A DNA stretch of 64,000 bases from Vulcaniibacterium tengchongense (GTDB lineage Bacteria > Pseudomonadota > Gammaproteobacteria > Xanthomonadales > Xanthomonadaceae). Below the pieces are notes generated by a model that made no database searches, was not told the DNA's origin, and was given only the letters and a program-made list of their open reading frames with translations. Positions 18,562 through 28,748 of the stretch are shown piece by piece (within the stretch, counting starts at the first letter, position 1; each line of letters opens with the position of its first letter). Made by a program: the position numbers and the translations under genes. The stretch lies in assembly GCF_003814555.1 (NCBI RefSeq), contig NZ_RKQN01000006.1:1-64000 (forward strand), in the 5' to 3' direction.

Positions 18562-20531
18562 GCGCGCGCCTGCGCGGGCGCGGCGGCGCGCGCCTGCGCG
18601 GGCGCGGCGGCGCGCGCCTGGGCGAAGGCGCGCAGCCGCCGCGCCAGCCTCGCCTCGTACGGCGGTTCGGGCAGCCGGCGGCGCCAGTTCGGGTGGCCTT
18701 CGACTGTGCCCGGCAGGTTCGGCTGCTCGTCGAGGCCGAGCGCGTCCTCCAGCGGCAGCAGCGCCAGCGGCGACGGCGCGCGCGCGACGAAGCGCAGCCA
18801 GTCCTCGCTGTCGTCGCCCCGGCCGCCGAGCGTCGCGGCCACGCGCGCGCGCAGGCGGGCCGCATCGCGCGCGCGCTCGGCCGTCGCCTCGGCCGGCGCG
18901 GCCGCGTCGCCGCGCAGCCGGGCGCGCCAGCGCAGGTCGCGCCCGCCGCGCCAGCCGGCCAGGGTCGGCAGGTCGTGCGTCGTGGTGGTCGCGACGGCCC
19001 GCTCGCGCCAGCGCTCCGGCGGCAGGAACGCGCCGTCGGCGTCGCGGGTGAACAGCAGCACGTCCACGCCGAGCACGCCGCGCTCCGCGAGCGCGTCGCG
19101 GAAGCCTTCCGGCACCACGCCGAGATCCTCGCCGATCACGATCGCGCGCTGCCGCCACGACTCCAGCGCCAGCAGCCGCAGCAGGTCCTCGAACGGATAG
19201 CGCAGGTAGACGCCCTCGCCCGGCGCGCCGCCGTCCGGGACGACCCACAGCCGCAACAGGCCGAGGATGTGGTCGATGCGCAGGCCGCCGCGGTCGCGCA
19301 TGGTCGCGCGCAGCAGTTCCAGGAACGGCGCGTAGCCGAGATCGCGCAGGCCGGCGGGCGAATAGCCGGTGACGCCCCAGACCTGGCCGTCGGCGTTGAA
19401 CGCGTCCGGCGGCGCGCCCAGCGTCAGCCCGCGCAGCACCGCGCCGGGCCAGGCCGCGGCTTCGCTGCCGTGCGGGTCGAAGCCGACCGCGAGGTCGGCG
19501 ATCAGGCCGATCGCCATGCCGCGCGCGCGGGCCTGCGCCTGCAGCGACGCCCCGCTGCGCGCGGCCAACCATTGCGCGAAGCGCTGCAGCGCCCACGCGT
19601 CGTCGTCGGCGCCCTCGCCCCCCGCGTCCGCGGCGGCGAAGCGGACGTACTGCTCGAGCGCCCGCCCGCCCTCGCGCGCGAACGCGGCGCAATCCCGCCG
19701 CAGCGCGTCGGGCGCCCCGGCGAAGCGCCGGTGCAGCGCCCGCAGCCAGCGCCACTTCGCCCGTGCCGCGCGCGGCCAGTCCACCAGCGGCTGCGCCTGC
19801 AGGCGCGCGAATTCCTCGGCCAGCCCGGCCTCGTCCAGCGCGGCGCGGGCGAAGGCCTCGCCGAGCACGCGCGCCGGGGCGGCGTACAGCGGGTCGAGGA
19901 AGCGGCGGTCGCCCGGCGAATAGGGGCTGAAATGCGCCGGATGCGCGCGGGCGGCGTGCATCGGGCTCAGTGCGATCGCGTCGCCGCCGGCGTCGGCGAT
20001 GCGTTCGATCCAGCGCGCCAGGCCGCCGGCGTCGCCGATGCCGGCGTCGTCCGCGCCGCGCACCGAATAGGCCTGCGCGACCACACCCCAGCGCCGCGGC
20101 GCCGCCTCGCCGCAGGCGTCGGCCACGCCGAAGCAGCGGCGCGGCGCGACCGCCAGGCGCGTTTGGCCGCCGCCGTGTTCGAGCGCGTAGTAGCCCGGCG
20201 CCGCGAACGCGGCGAGCCGGCCCTGCGCGTCGAAGCGGCCGTCGATCGCCTCGCCGGATTCGCCGGTCAGCCGGTAGGCCGCGCCGGGCGCACCGCCGAA
20301 CCCGACCGCGGCGCCGACCTCGGCGATCCGCAACGGCGAGGCGGCGCACGCCGCGCGCAGCCGGCGCAGGCCGTCCTCGCAGGCGCGCGGCGTGCCCGCG
20401 TCATGGCCGAGCGCCGCCAGCACCGCGCGCAAGGTCGGCGCGGCGACCCGCCGCGGCACGCCGGCCGCGTCGGTCCAGTCCACGCACAGCCCCGCCGCCC
20501 CGGCGAGCGCGTGCAGCGCCGCCGCGCTCAT
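18558..20531 (-). CDS. malQ: 4-alpha-glucanotransferase (amylomaltase)
   Basis: A 657-residue GH77 enzyme that moves maltosyl units between glucans, lengthening short maltodextrins so TreY or phosphorylase can use them. Diagnostic segments are WGVVAQAYSVRG, ALSPMHAARAHPAHFSPYSP, GLRIDHILGLLRLW (nucleophile Asp), AIVIGEDLGVVPEG (acid Glu) and TTTTHDLPTLAGW. The C-terminus ends in a short AQARAAAP repeat encoded by 24-bp tandem repeats, which is unusual and possibly variable in length. It overlaps treZ and treY by ATGA. The start at 20531 gives the expected N-terminal domain. Confidence 0.93.
   Translation of the reverse strand: MSAAALHALAGAAGLCVDWTDAAGVPRRVAAPTLRAVLAALGHDAGTPRACEDGLRRLRAACAASPLRIAEVGAAVGFGGAPGAAYRLTGESGEAIDGRFDAQGRLAAFAAPGYYALEHGGGQTRLAVAPRRCFGVADACGEAAPRRWGVVAQAYSVRGADDAGIGDAGGLARWIERIADAGGDAIALSPMHAARAHPAHFSPYSPGDRRFLDPLYAAPARVLGEAFARAALDEAGLAEEFARLQAQPLVDWPRAARAKWRWLRALHRRFAGAPDALRRDCAAFAREGGRALEQYVRFAAADAGGEGADDDAWALQRFAQWLAARSGASLQAQARARGMAIGLIADLAVGFDPHGSEAAAWPGAVLRGLTLGAPPDAFNADGQVWGVTGYSPAGLRDLGYAPFLELLRATMRDRGGLRIDHILGLLRLWVVPDGGAPGEGVYLRYPFEDLLRLLALESWRQRAIVIGEDLGVVPEGFRDALAERGVLGVDVLLFTRDADGAFLPPERWRERAVATTTTHDLPTLAGWRGGRDLRWRARLRGDAAAPAEATAERARDAARLRARVAATLGGRGDDSEDWLRFVARAPSPLALLPLEDALGLDEQPNLPGTVEGHPNWRRRLPEPPYEARLARRLRAFAQARAAAPAQARAAAPAQARA
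18562..18621. repeat. 24-bp tandem repeat in the malQ 3' end
   Basis: The sequence GCGCGCGCCTGCGCGGGCGC plus GGCG repeats exactly at 18562-18585 and 18586-18609, with a third partial unit to 18621. It encodes the MalQ tail as AQARAAAP units. Gains or losses keep the frame. Confidence 0.85.
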
Positions 20532-22294
20532 GACCGCGCCGCCGCCAGATGCGCGACGAACCCGTACGCGGGCAACCGGCGCGGGTCGTCGCCGGCGTTT
20601 TCGGCATGCACGAGCTCGCCCTCCGGCCACGCGTCCAGGGCGACCGGCGCATCGCCGAAGTTGGCCGCCACGCGCAGCGTGCGCCCGCCCAGGGCCCACG
20701 CCGCCTGCACCGCCTTCGGCCCGAGCTTGCGCGCCCCCCGCGGACGCGCCTGGTCGATCCACGGCTGCAACTGCCGCCGCCGCGTTTCCAGCAGCGCCCG
20801 GAACCAGGCCCACCAGGCCGCGCCCTCGCCGTTCCCGGCATCGGCGATGTCGGCGACCGACGCGGCGAAGGTCTCCGGCGCGTTCGGGTCCGGGATCGCC
20901 GCCCGCCGCCGCTCGTCGGCGAACGCGGCGAAGCGGGCGAACTCGCGCCGGCGGCCTTCGCGCACCTGCGCGTCCAGCGGCGGCCCGAAGTCGGTGAAGA
21001 ACAGGAACGGCGCCCGGCAGCCCCACGGCTCGCCCATGAAGAACAGCGGGATCATCGGGGTCAGCGCGGTCAGCGCCAGCGCGGCGCGCAGCGCCGGCTC
21101 CGGCACCAGGCAGATCAACCGCTCGCCACCGGCGCGGTTGCCGATCTGGTCGTGGTTCTGCGCGAAGACCACGAACTTCGACGGCGGCAGCATGCCGCTG
21201 GGCTCGCCGCGGCGCCTGCCGTCGCGGTCCGGCTCGCCCTGGAACGCGAAGCCCTCGCCGAGCACCCGCGCCAGCTTGCCCGCGGGATCGTCCGCGTAGT
21301 GCGCGTAGTAGCCCTCGTCCTCGCCGGTGAGCAGCACGTGCAGCGCGTTGTGGAAGTCGTCGTTCCACTGCGCGGTGTAGCCGCGCGCCAGCAGCGAAGC
21401 CTGGTTGCGCTCGTTCTCCAGCACCAGATGCACGTGGCGCCCGGCCGGAGTCGCCACGGCGATCGCCTCGCGCAGTTCGTCGAGGAAGCCGGGCGGCTCG
21501 ATCGCGTGCACCGCGTCCAGGCGCAGGCCGTCGAAGCGGTACTCGCGCAGCCACATCAGCGCGTTGTCGACGAAGAACCGCCGCACCTGGGCGCGGCGGA
21601 AGTCGATCGCCGGGCCCCAGGGCGAGGCGCGGTCGTCGCGGAAGAAGCCGCTCGCGTAGCGGGCGAGATGGTTCCCAGCCGGGCCGAAGTGGTTGTAGAC
21701 CACGTCCAGCAGCACCATCAGGCCGAGCCCGTGCGCCTCGTCGACCAGCGCCTTGAGTTCGTCCGGCGCGCCGTAGGCCGAAGCCGGCGCGTACGGCAGC
21801 ACGCCGTCGTAGCCCCAATTGCGCCGACCGGCGAACTCGGCCACCGGCATCAGCTCGATCGCGGTGACGCCGAGCTCGGCCAGCCGCGGCAGCTGCGCGC
21901 GCACGCCGTGGTAGCCGCCGCAGGCGCCGACGTGCAGCTCGTACAGCACCGCCTCGCGCCAGGGACGGCCGTGCCAACGCGCGTGCCGCCAGGCGTAGGC
22001 GCGCGGGTCGTGCACCGCGCTGGGGCCGTCGACGCCGTCGGGCTGCCAGCGCGAGGCCGGGTCCGGCACCGCGTCGGCGCCGTCGATGCGGTAGCGGTAG
22101 CGCGCGCCCGCGCCCGCCGCCGCGGCCACGACGAACGCGCCGTCGGGCTCGCGCGCCATCGCGATGCGCCGCCCGCCGAGTTCGAGCTCGACCGCGTCCG
22201 CGTCCGGCGCCCAGAGCCGGAACCGCACCCGCCCGTCGTCCAGCGGCACCGCGCCCAGCCACGCCGCATCCGTTGCCGCGCCTGCCGCGCTCAT
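20528..22294 (-). CDS. treZ: Malto-oligosyltrehalose trehalohydrolase TreZ
   Basis: A 588-residue GH13 enzyme that cleaves the alpha-1,4 bond next to the trehalose end of maltooligosyl trehalose and frees trehalose. The N-terminal CBM48-like domain reads [17 protein letters not shown]. The barrel has [57 protein letters not shown] (nucleophile), VLENERNQ (acid Glu) and [12 protein letters not shown]. Complete length. ATGA overlaps join it to glgB upstream and malQ downstream, so synthesis of the enzymes is probably balanced. Confidence 0.95.
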   Translation of the reverse strand: MSAAGAATDAAWLGAVPLDDGRVRFRLWAPDADAVELELGGRRIAMAREPDGAFVVAAAAGAGARYRYRIDGADAVPDPASRWQPDGVDGPSAVHDPRAYAWRHARWHGRPWREAVLYELHVGACGGYHGVRAQLPRLAELGVTAIELMPVAEFAGRRNWGYDGVLPYAPASAYGAPDELKALVDEAHGLGLMVLLDVVYNHFGPAGNHLARYASGFFRDDRASPWGPAIDFRRAQVRRFFVDNALMWLREYRFDGLRLDAVHAIEPPGFLDELREAIAVATPAGRHVHLVLENERNQASLLARGYTAQWNDDFHNALHVLLTGEDEGYYAHYADDPAGKLARVLGEGFAFQGEPDRDGRRRGEPSGMLPPSKFVVFAQNHDQIGNRAGGERLICLVPEPALRAALALTALTPMIPLFFMGEPWGCRAPFLFFTDFGPPLDAQVREGRRREFARFAAFADERRRAAIPDPNAPETFAASVADIADAGNGEGAAWWAWFRALLETRRRQLQPWIDQARPRGARKLGPKAVQAAWALGGRTLRVAANFGDAPVALDAWPEGELVHAENAGDDPRRLPAYGFVAHLAAARS

Positions 22295-24543
22295 CGGCCC
22301 TCCGCGACCAGCCAGATCGTCGCCAGCGGCGGCAGGGTCAGGCGCAGCGACTGCGCGTGCCCGTGCAGCGCCACCGGCTCGGCGGACACGGCGCCGGCAT
22401 TGCCGAGGTTGCCGCCGCCGTAGTGGGCGCTGTCGCTGTTGAGGATCTCGCGCCAGCGCCCGGGCCGCGGCACCCCGACGCGGTAGTCGTGGCGCGGCAC
22501 CGGCGTGAAGTTGCTCACCGCCAGCACCGGCGGCGCGTCGCCTTCGCTGTCGTAGCGCACGAACGCGAACACGCTGTTCTCGTAGTCGTCGCCGACGCTC
22601 CAGTCGAACCCCAGCGGGGTGTGGTCGGCGCGGTGCAAGGCCGGCTGCGCGCGCAGGGTGCGGTTGAGGTCGCCGACCAGGCGCTGCAGGCCGCGGTGGT
22701 GGTCCAGGCCGAGCGCGGCCCAGTCCAGGGCGGCGTCGTGGTTCCACTCCTGCCATTGGCCGAACTCGCCGCCCATGAACAGCAGCTTGCGCCCGGGATG
22801 CGCCCACATGAAGCCGTAGTAGGCGCGCAGGTTGGCGAAGCGCTGCCAGTCGTCGCCCGGCATCTTCGCCAGCAGCGCGCCCTTGCCGTGCACCACCTCG
22901 TCGTGCGACAGCGGCAGCACGAAGCGCTCCGAGAACGCGTAGACCAGGCCGAAGGTCATCTCGCTGTGGTGGTGGCGGCGGTGGATCGGGTCGCGCCCCA
23001 GATAGCTGAGCGTGTCGTGCATCCAGCCCATGTTCCACTTGTGGCTGAAGCCCAGGCCGCCGTGCTCGGGCGGCGCGGTGACGCCCGGCCAGGCGGTGGA
23101 TTCCTCGGCGATGGTCAGCACGCCGGGGAAGCGCGCGGCGATCTCGCCGTTGAGCCGGCGCAGGAACCCGATCGCCTCGAGGTTCTCGCGGCCGCCGTGC
23201 GCGTTCGGGATCCACTCGCCCTCGGCGCGGCTGTAGTCGCGGTACAGCATCGAAGCGACCGCGTCCACGCGCAGGCCGTCGATGTGGAACTTGTCGATCC
23301 ACTCCAGCGCGCTGCCGATCAGGTAGGCGGACACCTCGTGGCGGCCGTAGTTGTAGATCAGCGTGTGCCAGTCGCGGTGGAAGCCTTCGCGCGGGTCCTC
23401 GTGCTCGTACAGCGCGGTGCCGTCGAAGCGCTGCAGGCCGTGCACGTCGCCGGGGAAGTGCGCGCTGACCCAGTCCAGGATCACGCCGATCTGCGCGCGG
23501 TGGCAGGCGTCGACGAAGCGGGCGAAGCCGTCCGGGGTGCCGTGGCGCGCGGTCGGCGCGTACATGCCCAGCGGCTGGTAGCCCCAGGAGCCGCCGAACG
23601 GATGTTCGGTCACCGGCAGCAGCTCGACGTGGGTGAAGCCGAGCTCGCGCACGTACGGGATCAGCTGCGCCGCCAGTTCGTCCCAGTCCAGCGGGCGGCC
23701 GTCGCCGTGGCGGCGCCAGGAACCGGCGTGCACCTCGTAGATCGACATCGGCTCGCGGTCGACCGCGCGCTGCGCGCGGCGACGCATCCAGTCCTCGTCG
23801 CGCCAGGCGAAGGTTTCGTGCTCCGGCACCACCGACGCGGTGGCCGGCGGGCATTCGGCCTGCCGCGCCACCGGGTCGGCCTTCTGCGGCAGGCGGCCGC
23901 CGTCGGCGGCGACGATCTCGTACTTGTAGCGCGCGCCGGCCGGCACGCGCGGCAGGAAGAGCTCCCACACGCCCGCCGTGTGCCGCAGCCGCATCGGATG
24001 GCGGCGCCCGTCCCAGCCGTTGAAGTCGCCGACCACCGAGACGCAACGCGCGTTCGGCGCCCACACCGCGAAGCGCACCCCGGGCACGCCGTCCAGCGCC
24101 ATGCGGTGCGCGCCCAGCGCCCGGCGCGCCGACTCGCCGTCGCCGGCGACGATGCCCCGCAGCCATTCCTCGGCCAGCACCGGCCCGAACGCGTAGGCGT
24201 CCTCCACGGTCTCCGCCGCGTCCGGCCACTCGATCTCCAGCCGGTACGGCACGCGCGCCGGCAGTCGCGCCTCGAAGCCGCCGGCGTCGTGCACGCGCCG
24301 CGCGCGCGCCAGCGTGGCGCCTTCGGCATCGACGATCCCGAGCGCGCGCGCGCCGGGCAGGAACGCCCGCACGACCGCCTCGCCCTGCGCGGTCGCGTGC
24401 GGCCCCAGCCAGGCGAACGGCGCGTCGCAGCGGCCGTCGGCCACCGCCTGCCAGTGCGCCCCGTCGGGGTGTCCGTCACCGTCCTGCACCGCGTCCTGCC
24501 TCTCGCCTACGGATTCGCCCGGCCGCGCCGCGCGCTCGCTCAT
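22291..24543 (-). CDS. glgB: 1,4-alpha-glucan branching enzyme
   Basis: A 750-residue GH13 enzyme that makes alpha-1,6 branches in glycogen. It carries two N-terminal beta-sandwich modules, the second reading [20 protein letters not shown]. The barrel shows [45 protein letters not shown] (nucleophile), [13 protein letters not shown] (acid Glu) and [13 protein letters not shown]. The long form with two modules is usual in proteobacteria. It overlaps glgA and treZ by ATGA. Together with GlgA it builds the polymer that GlgX, MalQ, TreY and TreZ can turn into trehalose. Confidence 0.96.
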   Translation of the reverse strand: MSERAARPGESVGERQDAVQDGDGHPDGAHWQAVADGRCDAPFAWLGPHATAQGEAVVRAFLPGARALGIVDAEGATLARARRVHDAGGFEARLPARVPYRLEIEWPDAAETVEDAYAFGPVLAEEWLRGIVAGDGESARRALGAHRMALDGVPGVRFAVWAPNARCVSVVGDFNGWDGRRHPMRLRHTAGVWELFLPRVPAGARYKYEIVAADGGRLPQKADPVARQAECPPATASVVPEHETFAWRDEDWMRRRAQRAVDREPMSIYEVHAGSWRRHGDGRPLDWDELAAQLIPYVRELGFTHVELLPVTEHPFGGSWGYQPLGMYAPTARHGTPDGFARFVDACHRAQIGVILDWVSAHFPGDVHGLQRFDGTALYEHEDPREGFHRDWHTLIYNYGRHEVSAYLIGSALEWIDKFHIDGLRVDAVASMLYRDYSRAEGEWIPNAHGGRENLEAIGFLRRLNGEIAARFPGVLTIAEESTAWPGVTAPPEHGGLGFSHKWNMGWMHDTLSYLGRDPIHRRHHHSEMTFGLVYAFSERFVLPLSHDEVVHGKGALLAKMPGDDWQRFANLRAYYGFMWAHPGRKLLFMGGEFGQWQEWNHDAALDWAALGLDHHRGLQRLVGDLNRTLRAQPALHRADHTPLGFDWSVGDDYENSVFAFVRYDSEGDAPPVLAVSNFTPVPRHDYRVGVPRPGRWREILNSDSAHYGGGNLGNAGAVSAEPVALHGHAQSLRLTLPPLATIWLVAEGR

Positions 24544-26114
24544 GCGGCGACCGCCGGCCGCATCGCGGCGGCCGCGAGCATCCGGTCGTAATGCGCCTGG
24601 TATTGGCGCGCCGCCGCGTCCCAGCCGGCCGGCGCGCGCATCGCCGCGCGCCGCATCGCGTCGAGCAGCCCCGGCAGGCGGTACACCCGGAACGCGCGCT
24701 GCACGCCGCGGCGCAACGCGTCGGCGGTGGCCTCGCGGCACTGGAAGCCGGTGACGCCGTCCTCGACGGTGTCGATCAGGCCGCCGGTCGCATGCACGAT
24801 CGGCAGGCTGGCGAAGCGCTGCGCGTACATCTGGCTGAGCCCGCATGGTTCGAAGCGCGACGGCATCAGCAGGAAGTCCGAACCGGCGAACATGCGCCGC
24901 GCCAGGCCTTCCTCGAAGCCGATGTGGGCGCCGACGCGGCCGGGGAAGCGCCGCGCCAGCGCGGCCACTTCGCGCTCCAGGCGCGGCTCGCCGGTCCCGA
25001 TGGCGACCACCTGGCCGCCGGCGGCGACGATCTGCGGCGCCACCTCGCAGATGAGATCGACGCCCTTCTGGTGGACCAGCCGCGACACCAGCGCGAACAG
25101 CGGCCCGGTCGCGTCCGGCAGGCCGAACTCGCGCCGCACCTGGCGCGCGTTGGCGCGCTTGCCCTGCCAGTCGCCGGCGGCGAAGTGGGCGTGCAGGTGC
25201 GGGTCTGTGCGCGGGTCCCAGCTGGCGTCGATGCCGTTGAGGATGCCGCTGAGCCGGCCGGTCGCGGCGCAGCGCGCCAGCAGCCGGTCCAGCCCGCAGC
25301 CGTGCGCCGGCTCGGTGATCTGCCGCGCATAGCTGGCGCTGACCGTGTTGACGTGCGCGGCATGGACGATGCCGCCGCGCAGGAACGACAGCTGGCCGTG
25401 GAACTCCAGGTCCGCCAGCGCGGTCTTGGGCACGCCCAGCGCGGCCGCGGCCCCGGCCGGGAACAGGCCCTGGTAGGCGAGGTTGTGGATGGTCAGCAGC
25501 GACGGCGTGTCGCCGCCGCGCCAGCTTACGTACGCCGCGGCGAGCGCGCCCGGCCAGTCGTTCAGGTGCAGCAGTTGCGGGCGCCAGCCCAGCCCGGCGC
25601 GGCCGGCGGCGATCTCGGCCGCGGCGTGCGCCAGGGTCGCGAAGCGGATCGCGTTGTCGCTCCAGTCGCTGCCGTCCGGTGCCACGTAGGGCGAGCCGTC
25701 GCGCTCGAACAACGCCGGGTTCACCAGCACGTAGACGGGCAGCCCGTCCGGCAACGCCGCGCGGCCGATCGCGCATTCCGGCAGCCCGGCATGGGCGCGC
25801 ACGCGGCCGACCACGCGCGGTTCGCCCAGCCGGCGCAGCACCGCGGGATAGCCCGGGATCAGCACGCGCGCGTCGCAACCGCCTTGCAGCGCGCGCGGCA
25901 GGGCGGCGGCGACGTCGCCCAGGCCGCCGGTCTTGAGGAAGTCGGACATCTCCGAGGTCACGAACAGCACATCGCGCCGCGGCGCCGGCCGCCGTCCCGG
26001 CGGTTTCGGCAGGAACCGCCCGCGCGCGTCGCGCAGGGGCAGGCGCTTGCGCGTGGGCCCGAACTCGGCGGAAGGGGAATCGGCGTCGAGACGCCTGAGA
26101 GCGACGGCGGCCAT
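24540..26114 (-). CDS. glgA: Glycogen synthase
   Basis: A 524-residue GT5 glycosyltransferase that adds glucose from ADP-glucose to the growing alpha-1,4 chain. The nucleotide-sugar loop KTGGLGD is at residues 61-67 and the family start [14 protein letters not shown] is just before it. Further landmarks are [47 protein letters not shown] and ATGGLIDTV. About 47 residues precede the usual family start, including a basic [16 protein letters not shown] stretch; an alternative start further in was not found. It is the first gene of the operon, so its upstream region holds the promoter. No glgC is in the window. Confidence 0.94.
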   Translation of the reverse strand: MAAVALRRLDADSPSAEFGPTRKRLPLRDARGRFLPKPPGRRPAPRRDVLFVTSEMSDFLKTGGLGDVAAALPRALQGGCDARVLIPGYPAVLRRLGEPRVVGRVRAHAGLPECAIGRAALPDGLPVYVLVNPALFERDGSPYVAPDGSDWSDNAIRFATLAHAAAEIAAGRAGLGWRPQLLHLNDWPGALAAAYVSWRGGDTPSLLTIHNLAYQGLFPAGAAAALGVPKTALADLEFHGQLSFLRGGIVHAAHVNTVSASYARQITEPAHGCGLDRLLARCAATGRLSGILNGIDASWDPRTDPHLHAHFAAGDWQGKRANARQVRREFGLPDATGPLFALVSRLVHQKGVDLICEVAPQIVAAGGQVVAIGTGEPRLEREVAALARRFPGRVGAHIGFEEGLARRMFAGSDFLLMPSRFEPCGLSQMYAQRFASLPIVHATGGLIDTVEDGVTGFQCREATADALRRGVQRAFRVYRLPGLLDAMRRAAMRAPAGWDAAARQYQAHYDRMLAAAAMRPAVAA

Positions 26115-26532
26115 GATCGGACCCGGGGAGTGGGGGAGAGTCGAGCGACGCGGGCACGAACGCCCGACGCGCTCGCGACCGCGACACGCGCCCCGTTCGG
26201 GACCAATCGAGTGGTTCAGGCCGAGACCTGCGACGCCTGACTGTGGGATCCAAGCTATCGAGCGCGCGATCAAGACGCCGTGAACCGTGGCTGAGCGAAG
26301 ATGAACCCGTTCGCTTCGCGAGGGCGACGTGAACGCACGTCGCCGCGCATCCCGCCCTTGGCGATCGCGGCCCACGGCGAACAGGACCGGGGCGCAGCGG
26401 CACGTGGTCGTCGAGCGGCTCGATCCGATCCCTCTTTCCCGAAAGGCGATCCCCATGAACTGAGCGAGGGACGTCGTCGCATACCGGCTTTCGCGCTACC
26501 CTCGTCGCGATTCAGCTTCGCGATGCATCCGT
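26115..26532. other. Divergent intergenic region between glgA and modA
   Basis: These 418 bases separate two divergent operons and should hold both promoters; I see no convincing -35/-10 pair. A perfect 9-bp hairpin, GGCGACGTG-AACG-CACGTCGCC, lies at 26323-26344, about 190 bases before modA. It has no T run, so it could be an RNA leader element or a protein site. No open frame here looks coding. Confidence 0.5.
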
Positions 26533-27312
26533 ATGCACGTCCTCCGCCGCCTCGCCGCGCGCTCGGCGCTCGTCCTCGCCCTGTGCCTGGTGGCGATGCC
26601 GGGAGTCGCCGCGCCGCTGACCGTGTTCGCCGCCGCCAGCCTCAAGGACGCGCTGGACGAGGCCGCCCTCGCCTATCGCGCACGCACCGGGCAGGCGCTG
26701 CGCGTGTCCTATGCCGGCAGTCCGGCGCTGGCGCGGCAGATCGCGCAGGGCGCGCCGGCGGACCTGTTCCTCTCCGCCGACCGCGACTGGATGGACTACC
26801 TGCAGCGGCGCGGCCTGATCGACCCGGCCAGCCGTCGCGACCTGCTCGGCAACGCGCTGGTGCTGGTCGCGCCGGCGCGCAGCCGCGCCGCGCCGCTGGC
26901 GCTCGCCCGCGGCACCGACCTGCGCCCGCTGCTCGGCGAGCGCGGCCGCCTGGCACTGGCGCTGACCGCCAGCGTGCCGGCCGGCAAGTACGCGCGCGCC
27001 GGCTTCGAATCGCTGGGCATGTGGCGCGCGTTGCGCCCGCGCGTGGTCGAGGCCGAGAACGTGCGCGCGGCGCTGATGCTGGTGGCGCGCGGCGAGGCGC
27101 CGCTGGGCGCGGTCTACGCCAGCGACGCGCGCGCCGAACCGGCGGTCAGGGTGCTGGCGAGGTTTCCGCCCGGCAGCCATCCGCCGATCGTCTATCCGGT
27201 CGCCCGGGTGCGGGCGAGCGCGCACCCGCAGGCCGCGGCGTTCCTGCGCTGGCTGGCCGGGCCGCAGGCGGCGGCGATCTTCCGCCGCCACGGCTTCGCG
27301 GTCCTGCGCTGA
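26533..27312 (+). CDS. modA: Molybdate ABC transporter, periplasmic binding protein
   Basis: A 259-residue precursor with a signal ending GVAA before [15 protein letters not shown], the conserved start of ModA proteins. The binding pocket shows [20 protein letters not shown] and [12 protein letters not shown]; later [11 protein letters not shown] and YASDARAEP are family landmarks. It captures molybdate (or tungstate) in the periplasm and hands it to ModBC. The gene is first in modABC, six bases before modB. The ATG at 26533 gives the signal peptide. Confidence 0.95.
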   Translation: MHVLRRLAARSALVLALCLVAMPGVAAPLTVFAAASLKDALDEAALAYRARTGQALRVSYAGSPALARQIAQGAPADLFLSADRDWMDYLQRRGLIDPASRRDLLGNALVLVAPARSRAAPLALARGTDLRPLLGERGRLALALTASVPAGKYARAGFESLGMWRALRPRVVEAENVRAALMLVARGEAPLGAVYASDARAEPAVRVLARFPPGSHPPIVYPVARVRASAHPQAAAFLRWLAGPQAAAIFRRHGFAVLR

Positions 27313-27318
27313 GGCCGC

Positions 27319-28008
27319 ATGTTCGACTTCAGCCCGGCCGAGCTGACCGCGATCGCGCTGAGCCTGAAGGTGGCGACCGCGGCGACGCTGTGCAGCCTGC
27401 CGCTCGGCGTCGCCACCGGCTGGCTGCTGGCGCGCACGCGCTTCCCCGGCAAGCTGCTGCTCGATGCGTTGCTGCACCTGCCGCTGGTGCTGCCGCCGGT
27501 GGTCACCGGCTACGTGCTGCTGATCCTGTTCGGGGCGCAGGGGCCGCTGGGGCGGCTGCTGGCGGACGGGTTCGGCGTGTCGTTCGCGTTCCGCTGGACC
27601 GGCGCCGCGCTGGCCAGCGCGATCATGGGCTTCCCGCTGATGGTGCGCGCGATCCGGCTGTCGATCGAGGCGGTCGACCGGCGCCTGGAGCAGGCGGCGG
27701 CGACGCTCGGCAAGGCGCCGTGGCGGGTGTTCCTCGGCATCACCCTGCCCCTGGCCTGGCCCGGCGTGGTCGCCGGCGCGGTGCTGGCCTTCGCCAAGGC
27801 GCTGGGCGAGTTCGGCGCGACCATCACCTTCGTCTCCAACATCCCCGGCGAGACGCAGACGCTGTCGTCGGCGATCTACGGCCTGCTGCAGGTGCCCGGC
27901 GCCGAATCCGGGCTGTGGCGGCTGACCGCCGTGGCGGTGGCGCTGTCGTTCGCCGCGGTGCTGGCGTCGGAATGGCTGGTGCAACGCCAGCGCGAGGGAC
28001 GCGCATGA
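27319..28008 (+). CDS. modB: Molybdate ABC transporter, permease
   Basis: A 229-residue inner-membrane protein with about five hydrophobic spans. It starts in the usual way (FDFSPAELTAIALSLKVATAAT), has PLVLPPVVTGYVLL, and has the EAA loop that docks on the ATPase (EQAAATLGKAPWRVFLGITLPLA) followed by GEFGATITF. It forms the channel of the ModBC complex. The stop overlaps modC by ATGA. Length is normal for ModB. Confidence 0.95.
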   Translation: MFDFSPAELTAIALSLKVATAATLCSLPLGVATGWLLARTRFPGKLLLDALLHLPLVLPPVVTGYVLLILFGAQGPLGRLLADGFGVSFAFRWTGAALASAIMGFPLMVRAIRLSIEAVDRRLEQAAATLGKAPWRVFLGITLPLAWPGVVAGAVLAFAKALGEFGATITFVSNIPGETQTLSSAIYGLLQVPGAESGLWRLTAVAVALSFAAVLASEWLVQRQREGRA

Positions 28009-28649
28009 GCGAACACCCCGCGCCGGCCTTCCTGCTGGATTTCGTCCTGCGCCGCGGCGAGTTCCAACGCAGCGTGCGCATCCGCAGCGCGCGCCGGGTG
28101 ATCGCCCTGGTCGGCGCTTCCGGCGCCGGCAAGACTTCGGTGCTGCACGCGATCGCCGGACTGCTGCGGCCGCAGCGCGGACGCATCGAGATCGGGGGCC
28201 GCTGCCTGTTCGACAGCGCGGGCGGGATCGACGAGCCCGCGCACCGGCGGCGGATCGGCTACGTGTTCCAGGACGGCCGCCTGTTCCCGCACCTCGACGT
28301 GCGCGGCAACCTGCTCTACGGCCACCGGCCGGCGCGCGGCGAGCCGCATCCGCGCTTCGAGTTCGACGCGATCGTCGAACTGCTCGGCATCGGTGCGCTG
28401 CTGCCGCGCGCGGTTTCTGGCCTGTCCGGCGGCGAGACCCAGCGGGTGGCGATCGGCCGCGCCCTGCTGTCGCAGCCGCGCATCCTGCTGCTCGACGAGC
28501 CGCTGTCGATGCTGGACATGGACCGCCGCGACGAACTGCTGCCCTACCTGCAGCGGGTCCGCGACGAGACCGCGCTGCCGATGATCTACGTCAGCCACTA
28601 CCCCGAGGAAGTGCGGCGCATCGCCGACGAGGTGCACGCCGTCGGCTGA
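28005..28649 (+). CDS. modC: Molybdate ABC transporter, ATPase (short form without TOBE domain)
   Basis: A 214-residue ABC ATPase with Walker A GASGAGKT, Q-loop YVFQDGRLFPHL, signature LSGGETQRVAIGRALL, Walker B ILLLDEPLS and H-loop VSHYPEEV. It powers molybdate import through ModB. Canonical ModC proteins are about 350 residues and end with a molybdate-binding TOBE/Mop domain. Here the gene stops right after the ATPase domain. Allosteric inhibition by intracellular molybdate through that domain would therefore be missing. No frameshifted TOBE remnant is seen downstream. Confidence 0.92.
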   Translation: MSEHPAPAFLLDFVLRRGEFQRSVRIRSARRVIALVGASGAGKTSVLHAIAGLLRPQRGRIEIGGRCLFDSAGGIDEPAHRRRIGYVFQDGRLFPHLDVRGNLLYGHRPARGEPHPRFEFDAIVELLGIGALLPRAVSGLSGGETQRVAIGRALLSQPRILLLDEPLSMLDMDRRDELLPYLQRVRDETALPMIYVSHYPEEVRRIADEVHAVG

Positions 28650-28693
28650 GCCGCGTTCCGGGCGCCCGCGGCCGCCGCGCGGCGACCGGCGTC

Positions 28694-28731
28694 GCCAGGC
28701 GCGAAGGCGCACGGCCGCGGCTTCGCGCCTG
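28694..28731. terminator. Inverted repeat between convergent modC and M56 genes
   Basis: CCAGGCGCGAAG (28694-28705) and CTTCGCGCCTGG (28720-28731) form a perfect 12-bp stem with a 14-base GC-rich loop. It sits between two converging genes and may serve as a two-way terminator. There is no T run. Confidence 0.5.
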
Positions 28732-28748
28732 GCATGGGCACGACCGGG

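Noticed and set aside
18562-18621. Possible CRISPR-like short repeats
   Set aside because: The units are contiguous, lie inside malQ and encode its tail; there are no spacers.
27500-28700. Minus-strand frames antisense to modB and modC
   Set aside because: Low-complexity products; the plus-strand ABC motifs are decisive.
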